A stretch of 34,954 nt of DNA from an uncultured Micromonospora sp. GTDB lineage: Bacteria > Actinomycetota > Actinomycetes > Mycobacteriales > Micromonosporaceae. The position numbers and the translations under genes are program-made. Shown here in pieces: positions 23,465 through 30,714 of the stretch. The DNA is taken from contig CALGAM010000157.1 in assembly GCA_937951935.1 (NCBI GenBank), forward strand, positions 1 to 34,954. The letters run 5' to 3'. Every line of letters begins with the position of its first letter. The stretch's first letter is position 1. A model generated the notes under the pieces. It did not search any database. It had not been told where the DNA came from and worked only from the letters and a program-made list of their open reading frames with translations.

Positions 23465-24958
23465 ATGCCCCGCGTCGAACCTCCCGACGACCACCTCTCC
23501 TCCGAGGCGGCCGACCTCGCACGCGTCCGGGGCGGTGAGTCGGGTCCAGAGGCCGATCAGCCCGTACCGGATCCGGGCGGGGGTGCGGCGGAGCCGGAGC
23601 CCGGGTCGGCTGGGGCGCGGTCGGGGCCGGACGGGGCCGGGCCGGGGGCGGACGAGACCGGGCCGGAGCCGACACTGCCGGAGCCCGTCCGCCAGCGGAT
23701 CGTCAACCTGGCCGCGGCGGCGCTGCCGCTCCTGTCCGGCGACGAGTTGCCGACCCCGCTGCGGCGGGTCGCCAAGTTCGCACCGCACCGACGGGCGCGG
23801 CTCGGCGGTGCGCTGATCGCCACACAACTCGCCGGCGACCCCCTCTTCCGACAGCGGGTGGCCAGCCGGGTGCTGGCCGAGGCCGGGGCGCTGGGCGCCG
23901 CCGTCGTGTCCGGCGGCAGCCCCGCCGCCGCCGATCCGGTCGAGATCGCCGCGCTCGCCTACCTGGCCCGCCCGGCCAACTGGCGTGAGCTGATCGAACA
24001 GGCCGGGGCCGCGGTCCGCGCCGAGGTGGACAGCGCCGTGGTGGCCGAGCTGGTCCGCGAGGCCGAGCAGCGGGCCACCCGGGCCGAGCACGACCGCGCG
24101 GTGGCCAGGGTCGAGGCGGACAAGCTCCGCGACGAGGTCGCCCGGCTCCGCGAGGAACTCGGCCAGCTACGGGAGGAGGTCCGGACGCTGGGCCGGTCGT
24201 TGCGGGAGGCCCAGGCCCGGGAGCGCCGGGCCAACGAGCTGCTCGCCACCGAGAAGGGCCGGGCGGCCCGGGCGGCGGCCGACCACGAGGCGGAGCTGCG
24301 CCGGCTGCGGGCCCGGCTGGCCGAGGCCGAGGCGGCGGCCGGCGCGGCCCGGCAGACCGCCAAGGAAGCCCGGTCGGTCGACGACGCCCGGCTCTGGCTG
24401 CTGTTGGAGACCATCGGCCGGGCCGCCCTCGGGCTGCGCCGGGAACTCGCCCTCGACCCGGCCGACCGGCTGCCGGCCGACTACGTCGCGGACGCCTTCG
24501 CCGAGCGCCCGGCCACCGCCAACGCCGCGCGCGGCCTGGACGCCGACGACCCGGCCCGGCTCGACCAGTTGCTCGCGCTTCCCCGGGCGCACCTGATCGT
24601 CGACGGGTACAACGTCACCAAGCGCGGATTCGGCGAGATGTCGCTGGAACAGCAGCGCAAACGGCTGGTCACCGGGTTGGGCGGGATCGCCGCGCAGACC
24701 GGGGACGAGGTCACCGTCGTCTTCGACGGCGCCGAGCGGATGCACGGTCTGCCACCCGCGCCGCGCGGCGTACGGGTGCTCTTCTCCCGCAAGGGCGAGA
24801 CCGCCGACGACCTGATCCGCCGCCTGGTCCGGGCGGAGCCACCGGGGCGGCCGATCGTGGTGATCTCCTCCGACCGTGAGGTCGCCGACGGGGTGCGCCG
24901 ACACGGCGCCTATCCGCTCGGGGCGGACGCCCTGCTCCGCCGGCTCGCCCGGGTCTGA
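23465..24958 (+). CDS. Coiled-coil NYN/YacP-like RNase-family protein
   Basis: A 497-residue protein. The N-terminal 70 residues are acidic and Gly/Pro-rich, probably disordered. Residues 70-185 form a helical domain (VRQRIVNLAAAALPLL, FRQRVASRVLAEAG). Residues 190-300 are a long coiled coil rich in Glu, Arg and Leu. The C-terminal domain (about 375-497) is a NYN/PIN-like nuclease: LIVDGYNVTKRGF, VTVVFDGAERM, RKGETADDLIRRLV and VVISSDREVADGVRRHGA, whose acidic residues would bind metal. It resembles YacP/Rae1, a ribosome-associated endoribonuclease of Firmicutes, but the coiled-coil extension is specific to actinobacteria. The ATG at 23465 has GGTGGGAG 9 nt upstream. A hairpin follows at 24964-24981. 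Confidence 0.87.
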   Translation: MPRVEPPDDHLSSEAADLARVRGGESGPEADQPVPDPGGGAAEPEPGSAGARSGPDGAGPGADETGPEPTLPEPVRQRIVNLAAAALPLLSGDELPTPLRRVAKFAPHRRARLGGALIATQLAGDPLFRQRVASRVLAEAGALGAAVVSGGSPAAADPVEIAALAYLARPANWRELIEQAGAAVRAEVDSAVVAELVREAEQRATRAEHDRAVARVEADKLRDEVARLREELGQLREEVRTLGRSLREAQARERRANELLATEKGRAARAAADHEAELRRLRARLAEAEAAAGAARQTAKEARSVDDARLWLLLETIGRAALGLRRELALDPADRLPADYVADAFAERPATANAARGLDADDPARLDQLLALPRAHLIVDGYNVTKRGFGEMSLEQQRKRLVTGLGGIAAQTGDEVTVVFDGAERMHGLPPAPRGVRVLFSRKGETADDLIRRLVRAEPPGRPIVVISSDREVADGVRRHGAYPLGADALLRRLARV

Positions 24959-24963
24959 ACCCA

Positions 24964-24981
24964 CCTCGGGGCGTCCCGAGG
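24964..24981 (+). terminator. Hairpin after the NYN-domain gene
   Basis: CCTCGGG, GCGT loop, CCCGAGG: a perfect 7-bp stem 5 bases after the stop codon. No U-tract. Confidence 0.55.
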
Positions 24982-25248
24982 GCGTGGTACGGCTCCCTCG
25001 GACGGCGAAGACCCGGTGTGACCCCCGACGCCGCGCCCGGCTTCGGGCCGCGGTGGGGCGGTGCGGCGCCGAGCGGGCGGGCCGCGGCGTGCCGCGGGGC
25101 GGCCGGAGGGCGGCCGGGGCGCGCGACGGGGCGGGCCGGGGTGCCGTGACCGCATCGTCCGGTGTCGGCTGCCTCAGCCGGTCGACCGTTCGTGTCGTAT
25201 CCCTGCCTTAGCGTCGTGGTGACTGACGGTGTCCGTGTGACGACACCT

Positions 25249-25262
25249 TGACCGGTCGGTCA
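25249..25262. promoter_or_regulatory. Palindromic operator candidate upstream of the four-cysteine protein
   Basis: TGACCG-GT-CGGTCA, perfect 6-bp arms, ends 17 bases before the ATG, next to GGAGGAGG. It is positioned to affect transcription or early elongation. The binding factor is unknown. Confidence 0.35.
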
Positions 25263-25279
25263 CACCCGGAGGAGGGCCG

Positions 25280-25498
25280 ATGCTCATCGACTGTGACAGG
25301 TGCCCGGTGCGGGGCACGGCGTGTTCCGAGTGCCTGGTGAGCGCACTGGTGGACCGGCCGCCCGACCTCGCCGGGCTCGCCGCCGAGGAGCGGTACGCGA
25401 TCGAACTGTTCCTTCGGGCCGGTTTCGAGGTCGAGGTGCTGGACCGGCCGGCACCCGCGCCGGTGCGGCGGGCGTCCCGACGGCGGCGTGCGGCCTAG
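25280..25498 (+). CDS. Small four-cysteine actinobacterial protein
   Basis: A 72-residue protein with two CxxC pairs close together near the N-terminus (Cys5/Cys8 and Cys15/Cys18; CDRCPVRGTACSEC), a likely single metal site, zinc or possibly iron. An acidic helical middle follows (LAGLAAEERYAIELFLRAGFEVEVL), then a basic tail (RRASRRRRAA) that could touch nucleic acid. The ATG follows a strong GGAGGAGG site. I recall similar short proteins as uncharacterised actinobacterial families; I do not know a function. It has its own upstream palindrome and lies upstream of the M48 protease leader region, but is separated from it by 176 bases. Confidence 0.8.
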   Translation: MLIDCDRCPVRGTACSECLVSALVDRPPDLAGLAAEERYAIELFLRAGFEVEVLDRPAPAPVRRASRRRRAA

Positions 25499-25522
25499 CC
25501 CGGCGCCGACGCGCCCGCCCGT

Positions 25523-25534
25523 CCGACGCGTCGG
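25523..25534. repeat. 12-bp palindrome after the four-cysteine protein gene
   Basis: CCGACGCGTCGG, perfect, 25 bases past the stop codon. It could fold into a short hairpin (terminator) or be a protein site. Confidence 0.3.
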
Positions 25535-25634
25535 TCCCGCCGCCCGGAGTCGGTTCCCGCGCCGCGCGCCCCGCCGCGTGGCCGGGTGTCCACGGTGGCG
25601 ACCGGCGGGCTGAGCCGTCGCTCCGGCGTCGGCA

Positions 25635-25640
25635 TAGGAT
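25635..25640 (+). promoter_or_regulatory. -10 element for the leader ORF-M48 protease-pimB' unit
   Basis: TAGGAT (4 of 6 to TATAAT, fits TAnnnT) predicts a start near 25647, about 28 nt before the leader ORF and about 153 nt before the protease ATG. The -35 is poor (TGAGCC, 18 bp upstream). Confidence 0.4.
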
Positions 25641-25674
25641 GGCCGCCGGAACCGGCCGGCGGGAGGCGAGACAG

Positions 25675-25803
25675 ATGGACACCCTGTTCGAGGCTGTCCG
25701 GCTCGGATTCGAGGCTGTCCGGCTCGGAACGTCACGTCCCGGCCCTGGGCAGGGCCCGCAGTCCCCGGAAGAGCGTCCCGGCCGGCTCGGGGAGCCGCGA
25801 TGA
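25675..25803 (+). CDS. Candidate 42-residue leader ORF upstream of the M48 protease
   Basis: The ORF encodes MDTLFEAVRLG, an exact second copy of FEAVRLG, then a Pro/Gly/Arg-rich tail (ending RPGRLGEPR). It has a good ribosome-binding site (GGGAGG, 8 nt before ATG) and its stop overlaps the protease start as ATGA. The two FEAVRLG copies come from a perfect 21-bp tandem duplication. No homologue is recognised; it may be a regulatory leader peptide rather than a stable protein. Downstream RNA structure (25783-25797) covers the protease ribosome-binding site, so translation of this ORF could control protease synthesis. Confidence 0.5.
   Translation: MDTLFEAVRLGFEAVRLGTSRPGPGQGPQSPEERPGRLGEPR
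25687..25728 (+). repeat. Perfect 21-bp tandem duplication in the leader ORF
   Basis: Two identical 21-bp units (25687-25707 and 25708-25728), each starting TTCGAGGCTG and ending GGCTCGGA, in frame (7 codons). Each unit contains CGGCTC, the same hexamer that forms the left arm of the hairpin over the M48 ribosome-binding site. Confidence 0.9.
25783..25797 (+). promoter_or_regulatory. Hairpin covering the M48 protease ribosome-binding site
   Basis: CGGCTC (25783-25788), GGG loop, GAGCCG (25792-25797). The Shine-Dalgarno GGGGAG (25789-25794) is in the loop and right arm, 5 nt before the ATG at 25800. Another strong hairpin, GGCCCT-GGGC-AGGGCC, lies at 25741-25756. The pattern fits translational coupling or attenuation. 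Confidence 0.5.
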
Positions 25804-27059
25804 CCCCGCGCGGCTGGGCGGGCCTGGCACTCGCGGTCCTCGCTGCCCTGCTCGTCACGGTGGTGGCGTCGCGGGTCCCGTGGCAGCGGCCTCCCGCGCC
25901 CCGTGCGGACCAGTTGGCGGCCCTGGCGGACCTGCCCGCGGCGGAGGTCGCCCGGGGACGCGCCTTCCACGCGGCCCTGCGCCCCGGCACCTACGGCGGC
26001 ATCGTGGCCGGGCTGGTGGTGGCGCTGCTGCTCGGCCTGACCCCGCTCGGCGCGGCGCTCGTCGCGTCCGTCGGGCGTCCCCTCGGCGGCAACTGGATCG
26101 CCCAGGCGGTGCTCGGCGGGCTGGCCGTGGTGCTGGTGGCCGACCTGCTGACGCTGCCGTTCGCCGCCTGGCGGCACGTGGTGCTCGTCCGGTACGGGCT
26201 GTCCACCCAGGGCTGGGGCGGCTGGATCGTCGACCTGCTCAAGTCGTACGCGGTCAGCGCGGTGATCGGTGCGGTCGCGTTGCTCGGCTTCTACACGGTG
26301 ACCCGGTACGCGCCGCGCTGGTGGTGGGCGTTCGGCGCGGTGGGGGCGGCCGCGCTGGTGACCCTGCTCTCCTTCGTCGTCCCCGTGCTGGTGGAGCCGA
26401 TCTTCAACCGGTTCACCCCGATGGAACCGGGACCGCTGCGCACCGAGCTGATGGCGCTCGCTGAGGCCGACGGCGTACCCGTGCGGGACGTGCTCGTCGC
26501 CGACGCGTCGCGACGGACCCGCGCGGTCAACGCGTACGTCTCCGGTTTCGGGCCGACCCGCCGGATCGTCGTCTACGACACCCTGCTCCGCGAGGCGCCC
26601 CCCGCCGAGGTGGCCAGTGTCGTCGCGCACGAGCTGGGACACGCCAAGGAGCGGGACGTGCTCACCGGCACCCTCACCGGGGCGCTCGGCGCCGCCGCCG
26701 CGGTCGTGGCGCTCTACCTGCTCGGCTCCTGGGGTGCGCTGCTGCGGGCCGCCGGTGTCGGTTCGGTCGCCGAGCCGAGAGCGTTTCCGCTGATCGTCGC
26801 CGTGGTCACCGTTGCCGGTGTCCTCGCCGCGCCAGCCCAGGCCTGGGTGTCCCGGCGGGTCGAGGCCCGGGCGGACGCGCACGCGCTGGCGCTGACCGGA
26901 GACCCGGCCGCCTTCGAGGCGATGCAGCGGAGGCTGTCCCGCGTCAACCTGGCCGACCCCGATCCACCCCGCTGGGTGTACCTCTACTCGGCCAGCCACC
27001 CGTCCACCGTGGAGCGCATGGCGGCGGCCCGCGCGTACGCCCGAGGAGCCGGCGGTTGA
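25800..27059 (+). CDS. M48-family membrane metalloprotease (Ste24/CAAX-protease-like)
   Basis: A 419-residue integral membrane zinc protease. Hydrophobic helices lie near residues 6-24, 66-90, 102-122, 148-168, 176-198, 293-313 and 330-348. The zinc site is HELGH (277-281, in ASVVAHELGHAKERD), with the third ligand Glu expected in RRVEARADAHAL near 356. The presence of the long N-terminal membrane part and the FNRFTPM segment matches M48A (Ste24) rather than HtpX. Bacterial roles are membrane protein quality control; the substrate here is unknown. The ATG at 25800 overlaps the leader ORF stop. Its own stop overlaps the pimB' TTG start, so the unit is translationally coupled. Confidence 0.92.
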   Translation: MTPRGWAGLALAVLAALLVTVVASRVPWQRPPAPRADQLAALADLPAAEVARGRAFHAALRPGTYGGIVAGLVVALLLGLTPLGAALVASVGRPLGGNWIAQAVLGGLAVVLVADLLTLPFAAWRHVVLVRYGLSTQGWGGWIVDLLKSYAVSAVIGAVALLGFYTVTRYAPRWWWAFGAVGAAALVTLLSFVVPVLVEPIFNRFTPMEPGPLRTELMALAEADGVPVRDVLVADASRRTRAVNAYVSGFGPTRRIVVYDTLLREAPPAEVASVVAHELGHAKERDVLTGTLTGALGAAAAVVALYLLGSWGALLRAAGVGSVAEPRAFPLIVAVVTVAGVLAAPAQAWVSRRVEARADAHALALTGDPAAFEAMQRRLSRVNLADPDPPRWVYLYSASHPSTVERMAAARAYARGAGG

Positions 27060-28177
27060 CCAGAACCCTGCTCGTCACCAACGACTTCCCCCCGCGACCC
27101 GGCGGGATCCAGTCCTTCGTCCACGGCCTCGCGATCCGGCAGCCGGCCGGCTCGGTCGTGGTCTACGCCTCGACGTGGCGCGGCGCCGAGAAGTTCGACG
27201 CCGACCAGCCCTTCGAGGTGGTCCGCGAGCCGACCGGGGTGCTGCTGCCGACCCCGCACGTCGCCCGCCGGGCGGCCCAGCTCGCACGGGCGTACGACTG
27301 CGACACCGTCTGGTTCGGCGCCGCCGCGCCGCTGGGGCTGCTCGCCGCCGGGCTGCGCCGCCGGGCGGGGATCCGCCGGGCGGTGGCCCAGACCCACGGC
27401 CACGAGGTCGGGTGGGCGGCGCTGCCCGGGGCGCGTACGGCGCTGCGCCGCATCGGCGACGGCGTCGACGTCGTGACGTACCTGGGCGAGTACACCCGGG
27501 TGCGGCTGGCCCGGGTGCTGGACGGCCGCACCGAGCTGCAACGGCTGGCACCCGGGGTGGACGTCGACGTCTACCACCCGGACGTCGACGGTGCCGAGGT
27601 CCGGGCCCGCCACCGCCTGTCGGACCGGCCGGTGGTGGTCTGTGTCTCCCGGCTGGTGCCGCGCAAGGGGCAGGATGCGCTGATCCGGGCGCTGCCGGAG
27701 ATCCGGCGCCGGGTGCCCGGCACGGCGCTGCTGGTGGTCGGTGGCGGGCCGTACCGGAAGACGTTGCAGCGGCTCGCCCGGCAGGTCGGGGTCGCCGACG
27801 ACGTGATCTTCACCGGGTCGGTTCCCGCCGACGAGCTGCCGGCACACTACGCCGCCGGTGACGTGTACGCGATGCCGTGCCGCACCCGCAACGGTGGGCT
27901 GGACGTCGAGGGTCTCGGCATCGTCTACCTGGAGGCGTCCGCGTCCGGGCTGCCGGTGGTGGCCGGCGACTCCGGTGGCGCGCCCGACGCGGTCCGCGAG
28001 GGCGAGACCGGGTACGTCGTCAACGGTCGCGACGTGCCCCAGCTCGTCGACCGGGTGGCCACGCTGCTTGCCGATCGTGACCTGGCCCGGCGCATGGGCG
28101 CTGCCGGCCGAGCCTGGGTGGAGCGGGAGTGGCGCTGGGAGAACCAGGCCCGCCGGATGACCGAGCTGCTCGCCTGA
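27056..28177 (+). CDS. pimB': GDP-mannose-dependent phosphatidylinositol-monomannoside alpha-(1-6)-mannosyltransferase
   Basis: A 373-residue GT4 (GT-B fold) enzyme. It strongly follows M. tuberculosis PimB' (Rv2188c, as recalled): LLVTNDFPPRPGGIQS (5-20), DTVWFGAAAPL (83-93), THGHEVGW (113-120), RRIGDGVDVVTY, VCVSRLVPRKGQD (195-207), DELPAHYAAGDVYAMPCRTR and the donor-site Glu-x7-Glu in VEGLGIVYLEASASG (Glu285/Glu293). PimB' adds the second mannose to phosphatidylinositol at the inner face of the membrane in PIM/lipomannan synthesis. The start is TTG at 27056, overlapping the protease stop (TTGA), with GAGGAG 8 nt upstream. No pimA or pimC is nearby. Confidence 0.9.
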   Translation: MTRTLLVTNDFPPRPGGIQSFVHGLAIRQPAGSVVVYASTWRGAEKFDADQPFEVVREPTGVLLPTPHVARRAAQLARAYDCDTVWFGAAAPLGLLAAGLRRRAGIRRAVAQTHGHEVGWAALPGARTALRRIGDGVDVVTYLGEYTRVRLARVLDGRTELQRLAPGVDVDVYHPDVDGAEVRARHRLSDRPVVVCVSRLVPRKGQDALIRALPEIRRRVPGTALLVVGGGPYRKTLQRLARQVGVADDVIFTGSVPADELPAHYAAGDVYAMPCRTRNGGLDVEGLGIVYLEASASGLPVVAGDSGGAPDAVREGETGYVVNGRDVPQLVDRVATLLADRDLARRMGAAGRAWVEREWRWENQARRMTELLA

Positions 28178-28271
28178 CACGACCCCGGCTGCCCCACGGG
28201 TGCACCGGCCCCCGGGCCGATGGTGGTCAGCCGTCGCGGCGGTGCCACGTAACGGCCGTCGCGGCTGGTCG

Positions 28272-28288
28272 GCCCGGCCTCGCCGGGC
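28272..28288. terminator. Hairpin between pimB' and the convergent response regulator
   Basis: GCCCGGC, CTC loop, GCCGGGC: a perfect 7-bp stem in the 152-base convergent gap, 42 bases from the regulator stop. A second small repeat, CGGCCC-CC-GGGCCG, is at 28206-28219, nearer pimB'. Confidence 0.5.
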
Positions 28289-28329
28289 ACGCGGCGGCCC
28301 GGCCCACCGTGCCGACGGCCGGCGCGGGG

Positions 28330-28998
28330 TCAGAACTTCGGCGCGTCCGGTGCCTCGAGCAGCCCGAGCCTGAGCGCGGTCATCAGCGCCTGCGCCCGGT
28401 TGGCCGCACCCAGCTTCTCGTAGAGCTTCGAGATGTGGGTCTTGGCGGTCGACTCGCTGACGAAGAGCTGCTTGGCGATCCCCGCCACGCTCATCCCGTC
28501 GGCGAGCAGGCGCAGCACCTGACCCTCGCGGGGGGACAGCTGCGGGCCGGAGGGGGCGAGCCGGCGCTTCATCGCCTCGGCCAGGTCGGCGGCGGTGAAG
28601 GCACTGGGCGAGGAGGCGGCGTGGCGGGCGGCGGCCACCACCTCGTCGGCGGGGGCGGTCTTCGGGACGAAGGCACTCGCGCCGGCTTCGAGAGCGCCGA
28701 AGAGCTGGTCGTCGCCAGCGTACATGGTCAGCACCACGATTCCCATGGTGGCGCTGGACTTCCGGAGGGCACGGGTGGCCTCAAGGCCGCTGCCGTCGGG
28801 AAGGCGGAGGTCCATGATCACGACGTCGGGCTGCAGTGCGCCGGCCTGGCGGACCCCCTCCGCGGCGGTGGCGGCCTCGCCGACGACCTCGAACTGCCGG
28901 TCCCGCTCGAACGCGTGCCGCAGGCCCTTGCGAATCAGGTCGTGATCGTCGACGAGCAGGACCTTCGTCCGAGTGGTCGGCATGGGGCTGGTGGTCAT
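28330..28998 (-). CDS. NarL/LuxR-type response regulator
   Basis: A 222-residue two-domain regulator. The receiver (about residues 10-125) has Asp17-Asp18, phosphoacceptor Asp63 (VVIMDLRLPDGSG), Thr in VVLTMY and Lys in FVPKTAP, all intact. The LuxR/FixJ helix-turn-helix (about 150-215) reads LSPREGQVLRLLADGMSVAGIAKQL and ESTAKTHISKLYEKLG. It binds DNA as a phosphorylated dimer. The ATG lies 7 bases after the stop of the histidine kinase, with GGGGAG 10 nt upstream, so the pair form one unit. Target genes are not evident. A similar kinase-regulator pair near fadD and pimB'-like genes is remembered from Streptomyces. Confidence 0.93.
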   Translation of the reverse strand: MTTSPMPTTRTKVLLVDDHDLIRKGLRHAFERDRQFEVVGEAATAAEGVRQAGALQPDVVIMDLRLPDGSGLEATRALRKSSATMGIVVLTMYAGDDQLFGALEAGASAFVPKTAPADEVVAAARHAASSPSAFTAADLAEAMKRRLAPSGPQLSPREGQVLRLLADGMSVAGIAKQLFVSESTAKTHISKLYEKLGAANRAQALMTALRLGLLEAPDAPKF

Positions 28999-29005
28999 GC
29001 TCGGA

Positions 29006-30700
29006 TTACTCCCCTTCTGATGCGGTGACGCTACCGCGCACGTTAGCGCGCCGGGGCGAGGTTCCGACTACCACCGCCACCGTCGTGCCGCTGGGGTGTC
29101 GCGGACTGATCTCTAACCGGCCCCGGATACGTTCCGCCCTCTCTGCCATGATCGCAAGACCATACCTCCCATCCGGCCGCTGGTCAGCAATGCCCTGACC
29201 ATCATCCGACACTTCTATCTGGGCGAATGGGGGGTCAATGGTACAGGTGACCCACAGATTCGTCGCGCCCGCGTGCTTGCGGGCGTTCGTGATCGCCTCC
29301 TGTGCGATCCGCAACAGTTCCGCCTCGGTCGCGGCCGGCAGCCGGGCGGTCGACTCGTCGAGCGTGTAGTGCACCCGCAGGCCGGCCGAGGCGCCGACGG
29401 TGCGGGCGTACTCGGCGATGGCGGCGGCCAGACCGCCGTGCCGGTCCACCTCGCTGCGCAGCTCGAAGAGGCTGAGTCGCAGCTCGGTGATCACCCGGGT
29501 CACCTCGGCGCGCAGCGTGCGCAGCTCCTCGGCCGTCTGGGTGGCGCCCTCGGGGAGACTGGCCAGGGCGTTGTCGATGCCGTACCCGACCATCACCAGT
29601 TCCTGGGCGATCCCGTCGTGGATCTCCCGGGCCAGCCGCTGCCGTTCCTCGTTGGTGGCCAGCGACCGTACCTCGTCGAAGAGGAGCGCGGCCTCCAGCC
29701 GGAGCGCGGCCGGCCGGGTGATCGCGGTCACCTGGGCGACCACCGCCGGCGGGTAGGCGTTGGCGACGTCGGTCTCCAGGGCGACCAGCCCCACGGTCCG
29801 CACCCCGGCGACCAGCGGTACGACCAGCGCCGACACCTCCCCGCCGGGGTGCGAGCGGGCCTGCGACCGGTTGGCGGTCTGCGGCTGCTGGCTGGCCCAG
29901 GCGTCGGCGATCGCCGAGTCGGCGTCCAGCGTCGTCTCCCAGTCGACCCGGTCCACGCCGACCTGGGCGAGGATCACCAGCCGTGCGCCGCCACTGGCGG
30001 ACAGCACCGCCGCCCGGTCGGCCCGGGCCACCCCGCGCAGCTCCTCCAACAGGTGTTCGGCGATGCTGCCCGGGTCCAACGTCGCCCCGGGCAACTGTCG
30101 GGCCACGCTGCGCAGCTGGGTCAGCAGTCGGGTCGCCTCGGCGTACGGCTGCGGTCGGCTGTCACCCTGGTCCTGGAAGATCCGCTGCAACGTGCCCGCC
30201 ACGGAGAGGCCGAGCCCGGCGAGAACCAACCACTGGACCGCCGCCGCGAGGTAGCCGAGCTGGGTGATCTGTCGGCCGGCGTCGTTGGTCGCGACGGCAC
30301 CGCCGACCGCCAGGGCCACCGCGGCCGCCGCGATCAGGGCGATTCCCTCCCGGGTACGACGCTGCAGGGCCGCGGCGGTGAGCGGGACGGCGAGGTAGGG
30401 CAGGATCGCCGACGAACCCAGCCCGGGCATCGAGGCGTTGATGGTCGCCGAGGCGGCGACCTGGCCGGCGGCCAGACCGACGACGATGACCTCGGCGAAC
30501 CTGCCGATCGGCGCGATCCTGCGGTGTTCGGGCGCGATCACCGCCGGGATGCTCGCCACGGCGAGCAGGGCGACCCAGCGGAGCTGCCCCAGCTCTCGGG
30601 TTGCGATCAGGGTGAGGACCGCGACCAGGGCGAGCATGACGAACCGCGCCGCCGTCGCGAGCGGGTGCGGGTGGGGCGGACCGGAGGTCGAGGCGGACAC
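29006..30700 (-). CDS. Sensor histidine kinase (NarL-partner type, GAF + HisKA_3)
   Basis: A 564-residue membrane kinase. About five or six N-terminal helices (residues 16-170) have little extracytoplasmic sequence, so the signal may be sensed in the membrane or cytoplasm. A GAF domain follows (about 195-335). The dimerisation/phosphoacceptor segment is LAREIHDGIAQEL with His361. The ATPase domain has ITNARKHAG (N box), VSDDGQGI (G1) and GYGLAIM-like RYGLAIMAERAERI. The start is GTG at 30700, with TACGAT 7 nt upstream, so it may be leaderless. It lies 14 bases after the acyl-CoA ligase stop and 7 bases before its regulator. The inducing signal is unknown. Confidence 0.92.
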   Translation of the reverse strand: MSASTSGPPHPHPLATAARFVMLALVAVLTLIATRELGQLRWVALLAVASIPAVIAPEHRRIAPIGRFAEVIVVGLAAGQVAASATINASMPGLGSSAILPYLAVPLTAAALQRRTREGIALIAAAAVALAVGGAVATNDAGRQITQLGYLAAAVQWLVLAGLGLSVAGTLQRIFQDQGDSRPQPYAEATRLLTQLRSVARQLPGATLDPGSIAEHLLEELRGVARADRAAVLSASGGARLVILAQVGVDRVDWETTLDADSAIADAWASQQPQTANRSQARSHPGGEVSALVVPLVAGVRTVGLVALETDVANAYPPAVVAQVTAITRPAALRLEAALLFDEVRSLATNEERQRLAREIHDGIAQELVMVGYGIDNALASLPEGATQTAEELRTLRAEVTRVITELRLSLFELRSEVDRHGGLAAAIAEYARTVGASAGLRVHYTLDESTARLPAATEAELLRIAQEAITNARKHAGATNLWVTCTIDPPFAQIEVSDDGQGIADQRPDGRYGLAIMAERAERIRGRLEISPRHPSGTTVAVVVGTSPRRANVRGSVTASEGE

Positions 30701-30707
30701 CTGACGG

Positions 30708-30713
30708 ATCGTA
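30708..30713 (-). promoter_or_regulatory. -10 element for leaderless histidine kinase
   Basis: TACGAT on the minus strand lies in the 14-base gap after the acyl-CoA ligase and ends 7 nt before the kinase GTG. This gives the two-component pair a possible promoter of its own inside the unit. Confidence 0.4.
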
Positions 30714-30714
30714 G

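Larger units (their letters stand above)
24959..25279 (+). other. 321-base intergenic region before the small cysteine protein
   Basis: It holds a terminator-like hairpin (24964-24981), a long GC stretch with no supported gene, a TAnnnT-type hexamer (TAGCGT, 25210-25215) and the palindrome TGACCG-GT-CGGTCA (25249-25262) just before the ribosome-binding site of the next gene. Confidence 0.5.

Noticed and set aside
23399..24091. N-terminal extension of the DEDD/GIY-YIG nuclease across the NYN gene
   Set aside because: The extension is antisense to the NYN gene's coding sequence and shows no domain; the exonuclease core begins well after 23398.
25248..25253. TTGACC as a -35 box for the four-cysteine protein
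   Set aside because: The matching -10 position would fall within the ribosome-binding site and start codon region, and no -10 hexamer is there.
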